A DNA stretch of 64,000 nucleotides, taken from Cristatella mucedo. Lineage: Eukaryota > Bryozoa > Phylactolaemata > Cristatellidae. The notes under the pieces are model-generated. The model saw only the letters and a program-made list of their open reading frames with translations, searched no databases and was not told the origin of the DNA. The translations under genes were made by a program, and so were the position numbers. Each line of letters opens with the position of its first letter. The first letter of the stretch is position 1. This document shows positions 29,001-36,639 of the stretch, one piece after another. The stretch spans positions 11,537,501-11,601,500 of the forward strand of contig WPIO01000007.1 of NCBI GenBank assembly GCA_009760855.2, written 5' to 3'.

Positions 29001-31341
29001 TCAGATCGGTAAAATGGAATTCTACTCAACAAACCCTTTCAAAATAAAAAGACACTTGTAATAACCTGTGGAGTGGGCATGGCAGAGACTATGCATGGCC
29101 CAGAGACAATCTGGGGGGGTACAAAGAAGCTAATGGCGTTGCACCAGTTTTTACAAGTGCAGATGACCAAAGCAGTGGCAAACCTTGTAAGGTCAATCAG
29201 AGTGGAAGTTTTTACTTGAATCTGCAATTAGACTGAGGTTACCACAGTTCACTTAGCAAAGTCAACACATGGCCGAATTACGCAGATTTAAAGATCAATA
29301 TAGAGGCCCGGCCAGGATAAATGGCAAGCCGAGCAATACATCCCTTCGAATCAGTCTAATAATAATAATAACAATACACTTGATGAAGCGCCCCGCCCCC
29401 AGAGAACTCAATCTCATTCTAGGCGCTTTACATTTGCTGCAAAGGAAACGAGATCGAATGGTTAGTGAAATCATGCTTGATAAACAACATGAATAACATG
29501 GTTAGGGGTGACATGCACAGGGTCAGCATGCAAGTGTGGTTAGTGGCAGCATGCACAGTGTCAGCACGCATAAGCAGATCAAGGACGAATCACAGGGACC
29601 CACTAAATGCTGTCCTAAATAGGTGCTTTTTAAGTTCTTTTTAAATGTGGTCAAGTCAGGAGATGTTGTGATGCAAGTCGGGAGTGAGTTCCAGGCTTTG
29701 GGACAAATGCGCGGTCTCCAAAAACTTTGAGGTTTGTACATGTTATTGGTAAACAGTTGGATTCCGAAAAGCAGGTGGTACGATTATTGGCCTGGTGGGA
29801 GAGAAGATCTGATAGGTAGGCTGGAGCCAAAGAATGAAGGGACCTAAAAGTAAGCAACAAAACCTTGAAGTCGATCCGTTGCTTGACAGGGAGCCAGTGC
29901 AGGTTGGCGAGAAGTGGTGTGGTGTGGCAACTGCGACGCTCACGACAGACAAGCGCCTAGCTGCAGAGTTTTGCAACAGCTGCAAGCGCCTGATCGCACG
30001 TGCCGGTAGGGCAGATGCCGGTAGGTCTAGATGAGGACAGGGCCAGGTGGCGCCGGTTCCCTAGGTTTTCGTTAGCCTCAGCCAGCTTGTCTGTTTTTTT
30101 CGGGTGCTTAGAATGCATGTATGCATGTGCATGAGTCACAGCGCATTACTAGCACGAGGTCTTAACAACACTTGGCCATTTATCATGAGCAGCAAGTTGC
30201 CACATCACACCACTTCTCACCGACCTGCACTGGCTTCCAATCAAGCAGCGTGTCGACTTCAAGGTTCTGTCATCTACTTGTAGGTCCCTTCTTTCTCTGG
30301 CTCCAGCCAACCTATCAGAACTGCACTACCACCAGGCCTAGCATCATACCACCCGCTTTTCGGAGTGCAAACGTTTACCTATACCTAATACAAACCTCAT
30401 ATTCTTTGGAGATCGTGCCTTTAGTTCGTATGCTCCCGAAGCCTCGAACTCACTCCCAACTTGCATCACATCTCATGACTTAACATCATTTAAAAAGAAA
30501 CTAAAACCACACCTGTTTATTGCAGCATTTCGCAGGTCCGTGTGATTCAACCTTTGTGTGCTTATGCATGCTGACACTGTGTAAGCTACCACTAACCACA
30601 CTTGCAAGTTGACCCTGTGCATGTCACCCCTAACCATGTTATTCTTGTTTGTTGAGCATGCTACCACTAACCATTCGACCGTGCTTCCTTTGCAGCAAAT
30701 GTAAAGTGCCTAGAAAGAGATTTGAGCTCTCTGAGGGCGCTATATCAAATGTATTTTTATTATTATTATCTGAAAGCACCATAACAAATGCATGACTAAT
30801 ATTATTTCCACTAACCATCTGATCCTGCTTCGTTCACAGATATGTAAAGTGCTTAGAAAGAGATTAAGTTTTCCAAGGGAGCCAAACAAATATATTATCA
30901 TTGTATGCTACAAAGATATGCATGGACTTTGTATCTTCGGTCTGCTACTAGTCTATTTCAATGGCTCGTGCATACAAAGCACAATGAGAGCAGCAAAGTC
31001 ATTAACTTTGGCCATGCACAGTTGCAACTAATCATCTAAGTGAGAACAGGACGGCCTGATCTTATAAATGATTCCAAACATCTTTGAAGACCTGGTAAGG
31101 TGGCTGCACATGTCAATGACGAGCATTGTCTTCTGTCAGGGATAGCGTTGCATGCATCTTACTAAGCCATGATTTCTAAGGCAGCATTTCACATATCTGG
31201 CATCCTCCTGTATAGGGAGGGCAGCATAATCACACAGGCATTCTGAACACTCCACCATAAGTGTAAGCCAAGAACAAGGCGTGTGCCAACTCGTGCCGGC
31301 AAAAAAATAAGCAAACAGTGCGGTGCACACGCGCGCGCACG

Positions 31342-31382
<41 letters not shown>

Positions 31383-32630
31383 CAACTGTGCTGCAATCAC
31401 TAGCGTTCAAAAACCAAGTCTGTTACTGTCCTACTGCAAGGGCAGGACTGAAACTGCTGCTTTTCCTACACATTGCATGGTGAGCAAATTCTGTTTCTTA
31501 CGCGCCGGCCATAAACCTGGCTGCAGCCAGACGACAGCCGGCTTATGAAGCTGCTTGCGGCTCTCGGTGATAGCGCTGTCCAGCTGACCATCGTTGCGCC
31601 AGGAAGGAAGTCGCGGGACAGGAGAGAGGGTATTGGATGGGGCAATAGTCCTACAATCGACACGCCGAGGGCAAGGCCCCACTGCCGAACTCAACCAAGC
31701 CTTCACAAAGCCGACTGTTGTGCTCCCTTCCCTTACGAACTGCTACTTGCATAACAGCGGCTAACGGTACAAATATGCTCGGGGATCGCAGCCGCTGAAT
31801 GACAGAACGCTAGCCCACAGAAGAGCTGCTCGGCCGGCTTCGCCAGACCGCTGCACAGCCAGACATTACATTTCGGCGACAGTCGGGCTTAACGGGAAAG
31901 CCACCGGTGCCAAGGCAACGCCTTTAACCGGCCTGCGCTATCTGCAAGCCAGACTAGCGGCGCGTAACTAAGATAGAGCGCCGCCTCAGTATTTTGCAGC
32001 GTGCGGTTCACCAATTCAAAGCAATGCGCAGCTGCTGAGCTGCAGTAGGAACGCTTTCGGCTCGTACACAGGCTTTCCTACGGGATGCTTACGGACAGTT
32101 AAGAGTGCTGCACTCGGCGTTTACGATAATACTTCCTAAACTGATCTACCGACTAAGTATTAATGCAGAATACGCGCCAGCGAACGAGTTGGCGGTGCGG
32201 AAGAGAAGGAACTCGAGACGCTAACCTTCTTACGGTTAAATGTGCACAGGAAAAAAACCAATGAAGTCTATTGAAAAGGGGCGCCGACAGGGAGCTAAGC
32301 GCAAGCTGGGCTCAAAACGCACAGCTCGCCAATGTCAGGAGCTATGACCGGCATAAATACACCGTCACCCAAGCGGGCAGGCACTCAGGCACTCCCCGCC
32401 CCACCAGCCAGGTTCCTACGCGCGCATAGGAATCCTAAGTATCACTGCGCTCGCAAACGGCAGAATTCGCCCGGAGTATCTGCGGTGGCTCCCGGACTAT
32501 AGACTATTCCTTCGGCCAGCTGACACCTACGCGTACGAATCCAAGGGCAACAGGATCGTCAGTAAATAAAACGGCTTAATACGTTACCAGGATGGCCTTC
32601 CGCCGTCGCCCGTCTGGCGTCGACGTTCAT
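1375..32630 (-). CDS. znf236: ZNF236-like multi-C2H2 zinc-finger protein, whole coding span (18 exons, 3' end off window)
   Basis: This entry covers the span; exons are listed separately. Eighteen exons join with consistent phase at every junction into 1,525 codons without a stop. The conceptual protein has an acidic N-terminus (15-149), a first finger cluster (about 152-428), Ala/Gly linkers (456-616), a second cluster (about 622-918), a Gln/His-rich linker (919-1145), one finger (about 1190), a long Ala-rich linker, and four more fingers (about 1365-1480). There are about 22 C2H2 fingers, with signatures such as KKPSDLxRH, FTVKSTL and [11 protein letters not shown]. Finger sequences of this kind and the split-cluster layout are what I know of vertebrate ZNF236, a nuclear protein presumed to bind DNA and regulate transcription. 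ZNF236 is about 1.8 thousand residues in mammals, so some 300 residues probably lie past the left edge. Identity is by recognition, without a database search. Confidence 0.72.
2160..2768 (-). CDS. znf236: znf236-like exon 17: Ala-rich linker, fingers 19-20
   Basis: The acceptor lies after a clear pyrimidine tract (CTGTCGTCAG|GCTACT). About 150 residues of Ala/Ser/Gly-rich linker lead to an acidic/basic helix-like stretch ([15 protein letters not shown]), then fingers [19 protein letters not shown] and [19 protein letters not shown]. The donor is ACCGGAA|GTATGC. The finger pair echoes exon 10. Confidence 0.83.
3205..3521 (+). mobile_element. LINE-B 3'-end fragment
   Basis: It matches the 3' end of the LINE-B copy at 54.0-54.3 kb: GGTCCTAGACTGTGG, then a long shared 3' region ending GAGATGCATTACATTAC and an ACATT-type tail. 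It is 5' truncated and lies in an intron of the znf236-like gene. Confidence 0.8.
4054..4253 (-). CDS. znf236: znf236-like exon 16: acidic segment and finger 18
   Basis: The acceptor GCTGCCAG|GGAGCC and donor CACACGG|GTAAGT are both good. The peptide runs [18 protein letters not shown], an acidic run (ADDDDG), then finger 18 ([19 protein letters not shown]...H). It has phase 2 in and phase 1 out. Confidence 0.8.
4405..4460 (+). mobile_element. LINE-A-like 3' tail
   Basis: GTAAAGCACCTCTATAGGG followed by TTAAGTTCTCTTAGGGCGCT is the terminal stem-loop region shared by LINE-A copies. It is directly followed by a TA-rich microsatellite instead of the usual TTA repeats. Confidence 0.6.
4449..4700. 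repeat. TA / ATAC microsatellite
   Basis: About 250 bases of TA, ATAC and ATGT repeats. Open frames on both strands here translate only to Tyr-Ile repeats and are not genes. Confidence 0.95.
5159..5600 (+). repeat. Degenerate tandem repeat with CAGTCGAATGCAA units
   Basis: CAGTCGAATGCAA recurs at about 5162, 5348 and 5445, each followed by related blocks (ACACCAGAG, GGAATTC, AACC(A/G)CAGGG). Spacings are about 186 and 97 bases, suggesting a diverged minisatellite or satellite monomer with a partial unit. It is intronic. Confidence 0.6.
6845..6960 (+). mobile_element. LINE-A 3'-end fragment
   Basis: It contains CTACCACTAACCATTCGATC, the terminal GTAAAGTACCCAGAAAGAG...GCTATATCAAAT block and a TTATTATTAT tail. 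It is heavily 5' truncated. Confidence 0.75.
7452..7744 (-). CDS. znf236: znf236-like exon 15: Asn/Gln-rich linker
   Basis: The acceptor CGTGCAG|ATCCTAG and donor ACGAG|GTGTGC give 97 codons plus two bases. The product is rich in Asn, Gln, Gly and Ser ([19 protein letters not shown]) without fingers. The phase 2 donor was chosen because exon 16 needs it; an alternative GTGCGC donor upstream would break phase. Confidence 0.68.
7983..8047. repeat. CA microsatellite
   Basis: CACG and CACA repeats run for about 65 bases. They are intronic. Confidence 0.95.
8732..9119 (-). CDS. znf236: znf236-like exon 14: His- and Gln-rich linker
   Basis: The acceptor ATTCTCAG|GACGGAG and donor GACCAG|GTAGGA give 129 codons in phase 2/0. 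It holds a run of nine His and several Gln runs ([11 protein letters not shown]) coded by CAC/CAT and CAG repeats, then a Ser/Thr-rich end ([17 protein letters not shown]). There are no fingers. Such low-complexity linkers are prone to length variation. Confidence 0.75.
9287..9536 (-). CDS. znf236: znf236-like exon 13: fingers 15-17
   Basis: The acceptor CGCTGCAG|GTGAGAAG completes HTGEKPY. Three fingers follow: [38 protein letters not shown] and [19 protein letters not shown]. The exon ends at ACTCACAG|GTGCGA in phase 2. Confidence 0.85.
9808..9984 (-). CDS. znf236: znf236-like exon 12: finger 14
   Basis: The acceptor CGCTGCAG|GGCTTG and donor CACACCG|GTGAGA give 58 full codons plus split ends. 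A Gly/Glu/Phe repeat ([10 protein letters not shown]) precedes finger 14 ([19 protein letters not shown]...H). Confidence 0.82.
10219..10881 (+). mobile_element. LINE-A fragment, reverse transcriptase part (pseudogene)
   Basis: It reads as [20 protein letters not shown], the catalytic YADDTQL, and [10 protein letters not shown], in frames broken by indels. It aligns to 42.7-43.4 kb of the best LINE-A copy, is truncated at both ends, and stops shortly before exon 11 of the znf236-like gene. Confidence 0.85.
11101..11322 (-). CDS. znf236: znf236-like exon 11: finger 13 and linker
   Basis: The acceptor AAACAG|GTGCCAAG completes HTGAKPF. Finger 13 is [19 protein letters not shown]...H. It is followed by an Arg/Gly-rich linker ending [10 protein letters not shown] at GGGTG|GTGAGC. 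The next exon accepts only phase 1, which selects this donor over nearby GTs. Confidence 0.82.
11380..11396. repeat. C homopolymer
   Basis: A run of about 17 C between znf236-like exons 10 and 11, likely to be length-variable and prone to sequencing error. Confidence 0.9.
11470..11728 (-). CDS. znf236: znf236-like exon 10: fingers 10-12
   Basis: The acceptor GTCGCCAG|GTGAATGG and donor CACACAG|GTGCGG give 86 codons plus one base. Fingers read [38 protein letters not shown] and [19 protein letters not shown]. This trio is the clearest ZNF236-like signature in the window; the same KKPSDL / FTVKSTL pair recurs in exon 17. Confidence 0.87.
11985..12347 (-). CDS. znf236: znf236-like exon 9: Ala-rich linker
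   Basis: The acceptor CTTGCAG|CTGACA and donor CACAAG|GTAGTG enclose 121 codons in phase 0/0. It starts [20 protein letters not shown], a short helix-like segment, and continues through Ser/Ala runs coded by GCT/GCC/GCG repeats to [13 protein letters not shown]. The donor is less than ideal, but the next exon joins in frame directly before a finger. Confidence 0.68.
12736..12800. repeat. GT-rich imperfect microsatellite
   Basis: GTGT, GCGT and GCAT repeats of about 65 bases, in the intron between exons 8 and 9. Confidence 0.7.
13078..13227 (+). repeat. Five-copy minisatellite, 30-bp unit
   Basis: Five near-identical units (GAATCACAGGAGTGTGTCCC then ACAGTCAAAA) with only C/T differences. The unit is a multiple of three, so all frames look like protein repeats, but there are no splice signals or non-repeat coding flank. 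Confidence 0.92.
14977..16491 (-). mobile_element. Tc1-like DNA transposon, complete ends, dead transposase
   Basis: This is a 1,515-base element flanked by TA on both sides (14975-14976, 16492-16493). Inverted ends CACTCAAACACAAAAGTATT and its counterpart match at about 25 of 28 positions. The minus strand encodes fragments of a Tc1/mariner transposase: helix-turn-helix-like [29 protein letters not shown], then [11 protein letters not shown]. Stops and frameshifts interrupt it, so it is not autonomous. Confidence 0.88.
15509..16043 (-). pseudogene. Tc1-like transposase pseudogene (N-terminal part)
   Basis: The first frame ends near the DNA-binding domain ([20 protein letters not shown]), and a second carries [21 protein letters not shown] stop precedes the TDES block with the first catalytic Asp, and the rest to about 15170 is shifted. 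The usual product is about 340 residues with a DD34E triad. Confidence 0.8.
17481..17600 (-). CDS. znf236: znf236-like exon 8: Gly/Pro-rich linker
   Basis: The acceptor CATTCTAG|CCGTGC and donor CAACAG|GTGAGC enclose 40 codons in phase 0/0. The peptide is [17 protein letters not shown], a Gly-rich run, then [15 protein letters not shown]. There is no finger. It fits a linker between the first and second finger clusters. Confidence 0.66.
17878..18033 (-). CDS. znf236: znf236-like exon 7: end of finger 8 and finger 9
   Basis: It begins RVHKTSGGG, which completes HIE-RVH of finger 8, and then carries finger 9 ([19 protein letters not shown]...VH). It ends in a Thr/Val-rich stretch at ACTCAG|GTAACC. 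The acceptor is CATCTAG|AGGGTG. It has 52 codons in phase 0/0. Confidence 0.82.
18462..18619 (-). CDS. znf236: znf236-like exon 6: finger 7 and most of finger 8
   Basis: The acceptor CTTTCAG|GTGAAAGG restores the HTGERPF linker. Fingers are [21 protein letters not shown] and [21 protein letters not shown]; the last zinc-binding His is supplied by the next exon. The donor is ATTGAG|GTTCGT, in phase 0. It has 158 bases, two plus 52 codons. Confidence 0.82.
18660..21400. other. Intron between znf236-like exons 5 and 6, rest
   Basis: This is about 2.7 kb without a supported gene. Apart from the short LINE-A-like tail at 19.4 kb I recognise nothing here. Confidence 0.4.
19420..19480 (+). mobile_element. 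LINE-A-like 3' tail
   Basis: GCACCTGGATAAAGATTAAA followed by TTCTTTCAGGGCACCATATA and an ATTATTATT-type end. Only the terminal block is present. The stem is degraded. Confidence 0.5.
21407..21534 (-). CDS. znf236: znf236-like exon 5: finger 6
   Basis: It encodes a basic spacer ([16 protein letters not shown]) and a finger with [18 protein letters not shown]. The acceptor CCGTAG|GCAT was chosen because it alone keeps phase 2 from exon 4. The donor is CACACAG|GTTGGT, in phase 1, splitting the Gly of the HTG linker as is usual for finger exons. The acceptor is the weaker of the two sites; AAAAAG|CAC downstream would break phase. Confidence 0.72.
22140..22500 (-). mobile_element. LINE-A 3'-end fragment
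   Basis: On the plus strand it starts with AATAATAAT repeats and TTGATAAAGCGCCCTCAGAG, the reverse of the terminal stem, and continues into the C-terminal RT region (reverse of WNSLPTCV...). It is 5' truncated. Confidence 0.85.
22756..22913 (-). CDS. znf236: znf236-like exon 4: end of finger 4 and finger 5
   Basis: The acceptor GTCTTCAG|AGCCAG continues finger 4 as [10 protein letters not shown]. It is followed by an acidic/Ser spacer and finger 5 ([19 protein letters not shown]...H). The donor is ATGAG|GTAAGC, in phase 2. The length of 158 bases gives 52 codons plus two bases, matching the next exon. Confidence 0.8.
23048..23310 (-). mobile_element. LINE-A 3'-end fragment
   Basis: AATAATAATTATAC, CGCCCACAGAAAACT and GGGCACTTTACAGATGCTG are the reverse of the LINE-A terminus. 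The sequence beyond matches the 3' region of other copies to about 23310. Confidence 0.75.
23480..23850 (+). mobile_element. LINE-A 3'-end fragment
   Basis: It begins near TTTGGAGACAGTCTTCAGTG (the [18 protein letters not shown] region), with frameshifts, and runs to AAAGCGCCTAGAAAGAG and a TATTACTATTATTA tail. Confidence 0.82.
24539..24856 (-). CDS. znf236: znf236-like exon 3: fingers 1-3 and first half of finger 4
   Basis: The acceptor follows a long pyrimidine run (CCCCCTACAG|GGTCC) and the donor is CTGCAG|GTGAGC. It encodes 106 codons in phase 0/0. Visible fingers are [10 protein letters not shown]...[13 protein letters not shown]...H..TH and [10 protein letters not shown]...HIRVH. A fourth finger begins at [13 protein letters not shown] and is completed by the first residues of the next exon, which independently supports the junction. 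Confidence 0.82.
26171..26344 (+). mobile_element. tRNA-derived SINE copy
   Basis: The tRNA-like head has A-box-like TGGTTCACTGGGTAAGG and B-box GGTTCGAATC, then the shared body (GGGCGATCCTTTATTGCC...GTGATAGCC) and the end GTTAAATCAGCT. A C-run has expanded in the anticodon-arm region. Confidence 0.82.
26637..27040 (-). CDS. znf236: znf236-like exon 2: acidic N-terminal region
   Basis: The acceptor is CGTTGCAG|TGATTT and the donor GAG|GTGAGA, a strong site. It encodes about 134 residues rich in Asp, Glu, Ser and Ala, including [11 protein letters not shown] and an Ala run, with no fingers. An acidic stretch before a finger array is a plausible activation or protein-interaction region (inference). 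The donor is in phase 0, as the next exon requires. A CTG repeat at about 26567-26592 lies just past the donor, in the intron, and should not be translated. Confidence 0.62.
27670..28600 (-). mobile_element. Old LINE-A fragment
   Basis: The plus strand is the reverse of the RT C-terminal and core regions, for example GAAGTGG next to the reversed ADLHWLPV region and a minus-strand frame reading [14 protein letters not shown]. It is heavily decayed. Confidence 0.7.
28684..28848 (+). mobile_element. tRNA-derived SINE copy
   Basis: TGGCACACTAGGTAAGGCGG (A-box-like) and GTGGGTTCGATTCCTGC (B-box) are followed by the body hairpin and CTGTTTAATCAGCT. It is one of the best-preserved copies. The acceptor stem does not pair as a tRNA, so it is a SINE rather than a tRNA gene. 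Confidence 0.88.
29358..30005 (-). mobile_element. LINE-A 3' half fragment
   Basis: On the plus strand AATAATAATAATAACAAT, GAAGCGCC and TAGGCGCTTTACATTTGCTG mark the reversed terminus. It continues through the reversed RT tail to about GCAAGCGCCTGATCGCACG. Confidence 0.85.
30190..30772 (+). mobile_element. LINE-A 3'-end fragment
   Basis: It starts at TTGCCACATCACACCACTTC (reading [12 protein letters not shown]), runs through the C-terminal RT region and the stem GTAAAGTGCCTAGAAAGAG...GGGCGCTATATC, and ends in a TTATTATTATT tail. Confidence 0.85.
30800..30902 (+). mobile_element. Second LINE-A-like 3' tail
   Basis: ACTAACCATCTGATCCTG and ATGTAAAGTGCTTAGAAAGAG lead to a TATATTATCATT end, directly after the previous copy. 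The stem's 3' arm is degraded. Confidence 0.6.
31324..31381. repeat. CA/CG microsatellite
   Basis: CGCG and CACA repeats run for about 58 bases. Confidence 0.95.
32588..32630 (-). CDS. znf236: znf236-like coding exon 1 (start exon)
   Basis: The ATG at 32630-32628 opens [14 protein letters not shown], 14 codons plus one base, and ends at CCTG|GTAACG. Phase 1 fits the acceptor of the acidic exon at 27040 exactly. The ATG context is AAAATGA, and an in-frame ATG also exists further upstream at 32759, so the start is not certain. The surrounding 32.6-32.8 kb block is GC-rich and contains a YY1-type motif, as expected of a promoter and first exon. This exon is inferred only from phase, splice signal and position. 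Confidence 0.5.
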
Positions 32631-32654
32631 TTTTCGTACATCAGTGTAGCTATC

Positions 32655-32680
32655 CGGTGTACAAAATGGCGGTGATTGGG
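32655..32680 (-). promoter_or_regulatory. YY1-type motif by the znf236-like start exon
   Basis: On the minus strand the sequence reads CACCGCCATTTTGT, matching the YY1 core CCGCCAT in the orientation often found just downstream of vertebrate transcription starts. It lies about 40 bases before the proposed ATG, in the GC-rich 32.6-32.8 kb block. The motif is seen directly; its use is inferred. Confidence 0.45.
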
Positions 32681-34084
32681 ATCGCTGGTGGCTTGGGGGG
32701 ATTGCCCTCCAATCCCCCGGTAGCTTCTCGGCCGTCCTGCCCGCCGCTTCTGCCGGCACGGGCTTATAACTCGAAAGTTGTCCTGGTTGTCAGGCTCGCT
32801 GCGTCTGACTCGATCACGCTCGTAGGTAGCAGAGGCCTCGCGAGCTTACTGGCCGCGTCTCGTTCCCACTTTTTCATTATTTCTGTGGGTCTGACTTAGC
32901 ATACTAGGTAACCTGACTTAGCAGAACGACCAGCCATGGCAATCGTTATCGACCACTGCGCAGAAGCCACCAGATTATAAAACGCTCGTGCTAATTCAAA
33001 CATGCATACCCTGAAAAACGATAATAAAGCACCCGAGCCGCTGGGCAGTACATTTGATGCCACGCCCAATTGCGGATACTGATGGTCATCGAGCGCTCGT
33101 CTATGAACGGCGAACTATATCTTGTTTTCCCTAGACTTGGGGTAAAGATGAGCTAGTTTTATATAAAAGGCTTAGCTGCCTACTAGAGCTTTATATTTTT
33201 TCTAAACTTAGGTAACGTAAGGTAATCGAATTTAATTATCGCTGCAGACGCCGTAGCTAAAGTGCTTGCATCATAACTTACGCTATTCCGCTTATGGCTG
33301 TACACTGCCAAGTCAAGCCTAGACAGACAGATGCAGTGAATTTCTAGGTCATGTGCAGCGTTGACATATTTTTGTAGCTCGCACCTACTACAGGTCGCTG
33401 ACCCACCCGTTTTGGTATAAGGACAGAAGACACCAGCATGCTAATTATTGAGACACTACGCACGCACGCTCTCGAGCGCGCGAAAACGTTCTAAAGCTTT
33501 CTTTTCCATAATCATGGACGTATACAGCAAAATTTATTCGACCGAAATCGAAATTCTTTCCAGAGTCGATTAAAACAAGCAGAGTTGAACTAGTATTTCA
33601 AATTTCACTCCGATACTTGGAGTATTAGCCGAGTTAAGGATTTTACAAAGCACAAGCGTACAGTGGAAATAAAGCTGAGTATAAGTCACCATATTGCACC
33701 TCAACAAGCTTTATGCGTATACCTCGAGCTATCAAGGTTTGATAAGTTGGGATATAAGTAGCATATGACGCGGAGAGAATAATTTGTAATTTGTAGATAT
33801 GTTTTTCCGGTTTACATCCGGCTTAGACGAGGTTGGCATAACCATTTTTTTTCTTTCATGCGGAATTCGTCGAAAATTCTATCCCATTTCAAGCATATTC
33901 GTCTTGGAAAAATTTCCCTTAACAAATACTTCATCGTCAGATCGATTTTATAAGCCTTTTCCTGACATTCCCCGTAAACATATTTTCCTACTTGAGATGA
34001 TTTAGTTTTAATTATTGAGATAATTATGCTTTGCTGTAAATTTTTCTTAATTGCTGCTGTGTGGTACTGCGAAAATTCAGGGGG

Positions 34085-35190
34085 TGCTTAGATAAGGGTA
34101 CCATACCCAAAGTAGTCCATAAAAATGCAATATCTTGCCTCGACTTTTGAAACTCTCTTTCGAAAAGTCACGAATGCCACGCAAAGCCATTTCTCACTGA
34201 CCTGCTCTGACTCCCTATCGATTAGTTACCGTTACCAGTTATCAGTTACCGTTGTGTACAATTGGCAGGATCCCCTAACCCCTCTAGCATTCTCGTTTCG
34301 ATTCTTCTCGAACGTCACTATTCTATTGGCACTAGTCTTGTACGGAGCTTCATGTGAACTTGTACAGACTGTCCTGTGGGCTGAGAACTAGATCTGCATA
34401 CAACCGCCACGTTAAAAACGATTTCGTCTTATTTGAACTTCCTCTTCGCTGCATCAAGATCACTTACATGGGTAGCTCAGACATGTACTTACTATTTCGT
34501 TCAACACTCACATCGTGCTTGCCCTTTTTAGTTGTCACTTTTTGAAACGGCTGAGCTAGTATGACTCACACCTCTAGCTTTCGCTATACAACCTATAATG
34601 CCGTGACGTCTTCACTTCTTCTACAGCTTCTTTTTTACTCTGGAATATATAAGTATCTGAGTTTTGTCGCTCACTTTTAGATCACTTCATTCTTTGGCTC
34701 CAGCCAATCTCTCAGAGCTACTAGCCCACCAGGCCAAGCATCATACCACCCGCTTCTCGGATTCCAACAGTTTACCAATACTTCGTACAAACCTTAAATC
34801 CTTTGGAGACCGTGCATCTTTAGTTCGTATGCTCCCAAAGCCTGGAACTCCCTCCCGACATGCATCAGAACATCCTCTGACTTGACCACATTTAAAAAGA
34901 ACTTAAAAAACACACTAATTTAGGACAGCATTTAGTGGGCCCCTGTGACTCGTCCTTCATGTGCTTATGCGTGCTGGCACTGTGCATGCTGCCACTAAAC
35001 ACATTTAGATGCTGTCCCTGTGCATGTCAACCCTAACCACGTTCTTCATGTTGTTTATCAAGCATGAAATTACTCACGATTCAATCGCGTTTACCTTTGC
35101 AGCAAACGTAAACGCCTAGGAAGAGATTGCATTCTCTCAGGGCGCTTTATCAAGTGCAATATTATTATTGTTACTCTTTTATTATTATTA
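34085..35190 (+). mobile_element. Old LINE-A 3' fragment
   Basis: The part from 34650 is clear ([19 protein letters not shown], then SFGDRA and a stem and ATTATTATTG tail). The part before is strongly decayed but keeps traces such as TAGATAAGGGTACCATACC. Confidence 0.75.
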
Positions 35191-35282
35191 TTATTTTTTA
35201 TTATGAATGTACCATCTAGGGAATCATCTGCTGCATGACACATACAGCATGCCTTTTCATGGTCACCCACTGCTTTTTAAAA

Positions 35283-35718
35283 GAAAATCGTACCACCCGC
35301 TTTTCTGAATCTAACTGCTTACCTATAACTCGTGCAAACCTCAAATCCTTTGGAGACCGTACCTTTAGTTCGTATGCTCCCAAAGCCTGGAACTCACTCC
35401 CGATTTGCGTCACGACATCTCCTGACTTTTCCACATTTAAAAAGAAACTGAAGATGCATCTACTTATGACAGCATTTAGTGGGTCTCTGCGATTCGACCT
35501 TAATGTGCTTATGCGTGCTGACACTGTGCATGCTGCCACTGACCATACTTGCATGCTGACCCTGTGCACGTCACTCCTAACCATGTTACTTGTTGTTTAT
35601 TGAGCACGCTACTACGGAGCATTCGATCGAGCTTCCTTTGCAGCAAATGTAAAGTGCCCAGAAAAGATTGAGTTCTCTGAGGCTATATCAAATGTATTAT
35701 TATTATTATTATTATTAT
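35283..35718 (+). mobile_element. LINE-A 3'-end fragment
   Basis: It begins at AATCGTACCACCCGCTTTTC, reads [20 protein letters not shown] and KAWNSLPICV in one frame, and ends with GTAAAGTGCCCAGAAAAG...TATATCAAATGTATTATTATT. Confidence 0.87.
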
Positions 35719-36639
35719 AAAGTAAAGATCACCAAATTCAACAGGCTACTGGTCCCACCTTCAATAGTTTATAGGCTATTCGTCCCATCTCCTGCCCATC
35801 ATAAAACTCTAAAGTTCATGTGCAGGCAATCTGCGCCTATCACCAAGCCGTAAATTACCGTGCACTAACCCTAAGCTATCAACTCGACCAACCGTTGATC
35901 TGCAATATCATAAAACCCTAAAGCAACCCAAATGCTGCTGAAATAGAAGCCTTGCACAATAAATGCCATTCATTGTCTATACGCATATTCCTAAATCCTA
36001 ACCATAAACTATAGTCATCAGCCCAAGGCATTCGAGTGCCAAAGCGATTGTATGCAATAAAAACGAAGCAGCGACTCGTCTAAAAGCCTCTACCGCGTGG
36101 CGATACGCTACGCATTTACATAGCGGCACAAGTGCCTTACCGGTTAGCATTTCTCTCGCAATGAAGAATCGACTAGCAACGCAGCACTAGACCGTAACAT
36201 GCGGATCGTGAAGTGCGACAGCACAGTGTTTCGGTTTGGGCTCCGTACCTGGTGCGAGTGAATGCCAAGTACAAGCACCGCGCCGCAGGCCGCCAGCCGG
36301 CGAAGTCGCTTTCCGCTACACCCTAAACGACCTCCACGGACCGCCGCCGACATAGGTTGTACCACCTGCCTTCGCACCAGATCGGATGACCGACGGATGC
36401 GAGCAGAGCTCGATCGGTCGAGCTCGGATAGTTTGAGCGCCGCTCTCTCCCCGCGGCGACAGTCGCGACAGCGATTAGCACCGCGATGCGCGAGATCGTC
36501 GAACTGTCTAATTCTGCTACAACAATGCGAAGCTGTAAGTGTCCTCTCGAATTCAAGAGGTACACGCACTTTGCGAGGTCTTCGGAGCCACAAAAAGCAG
36601 CAGCGACTGCGTTGAGCGCATCGGCGCCGCCCTCCCACT

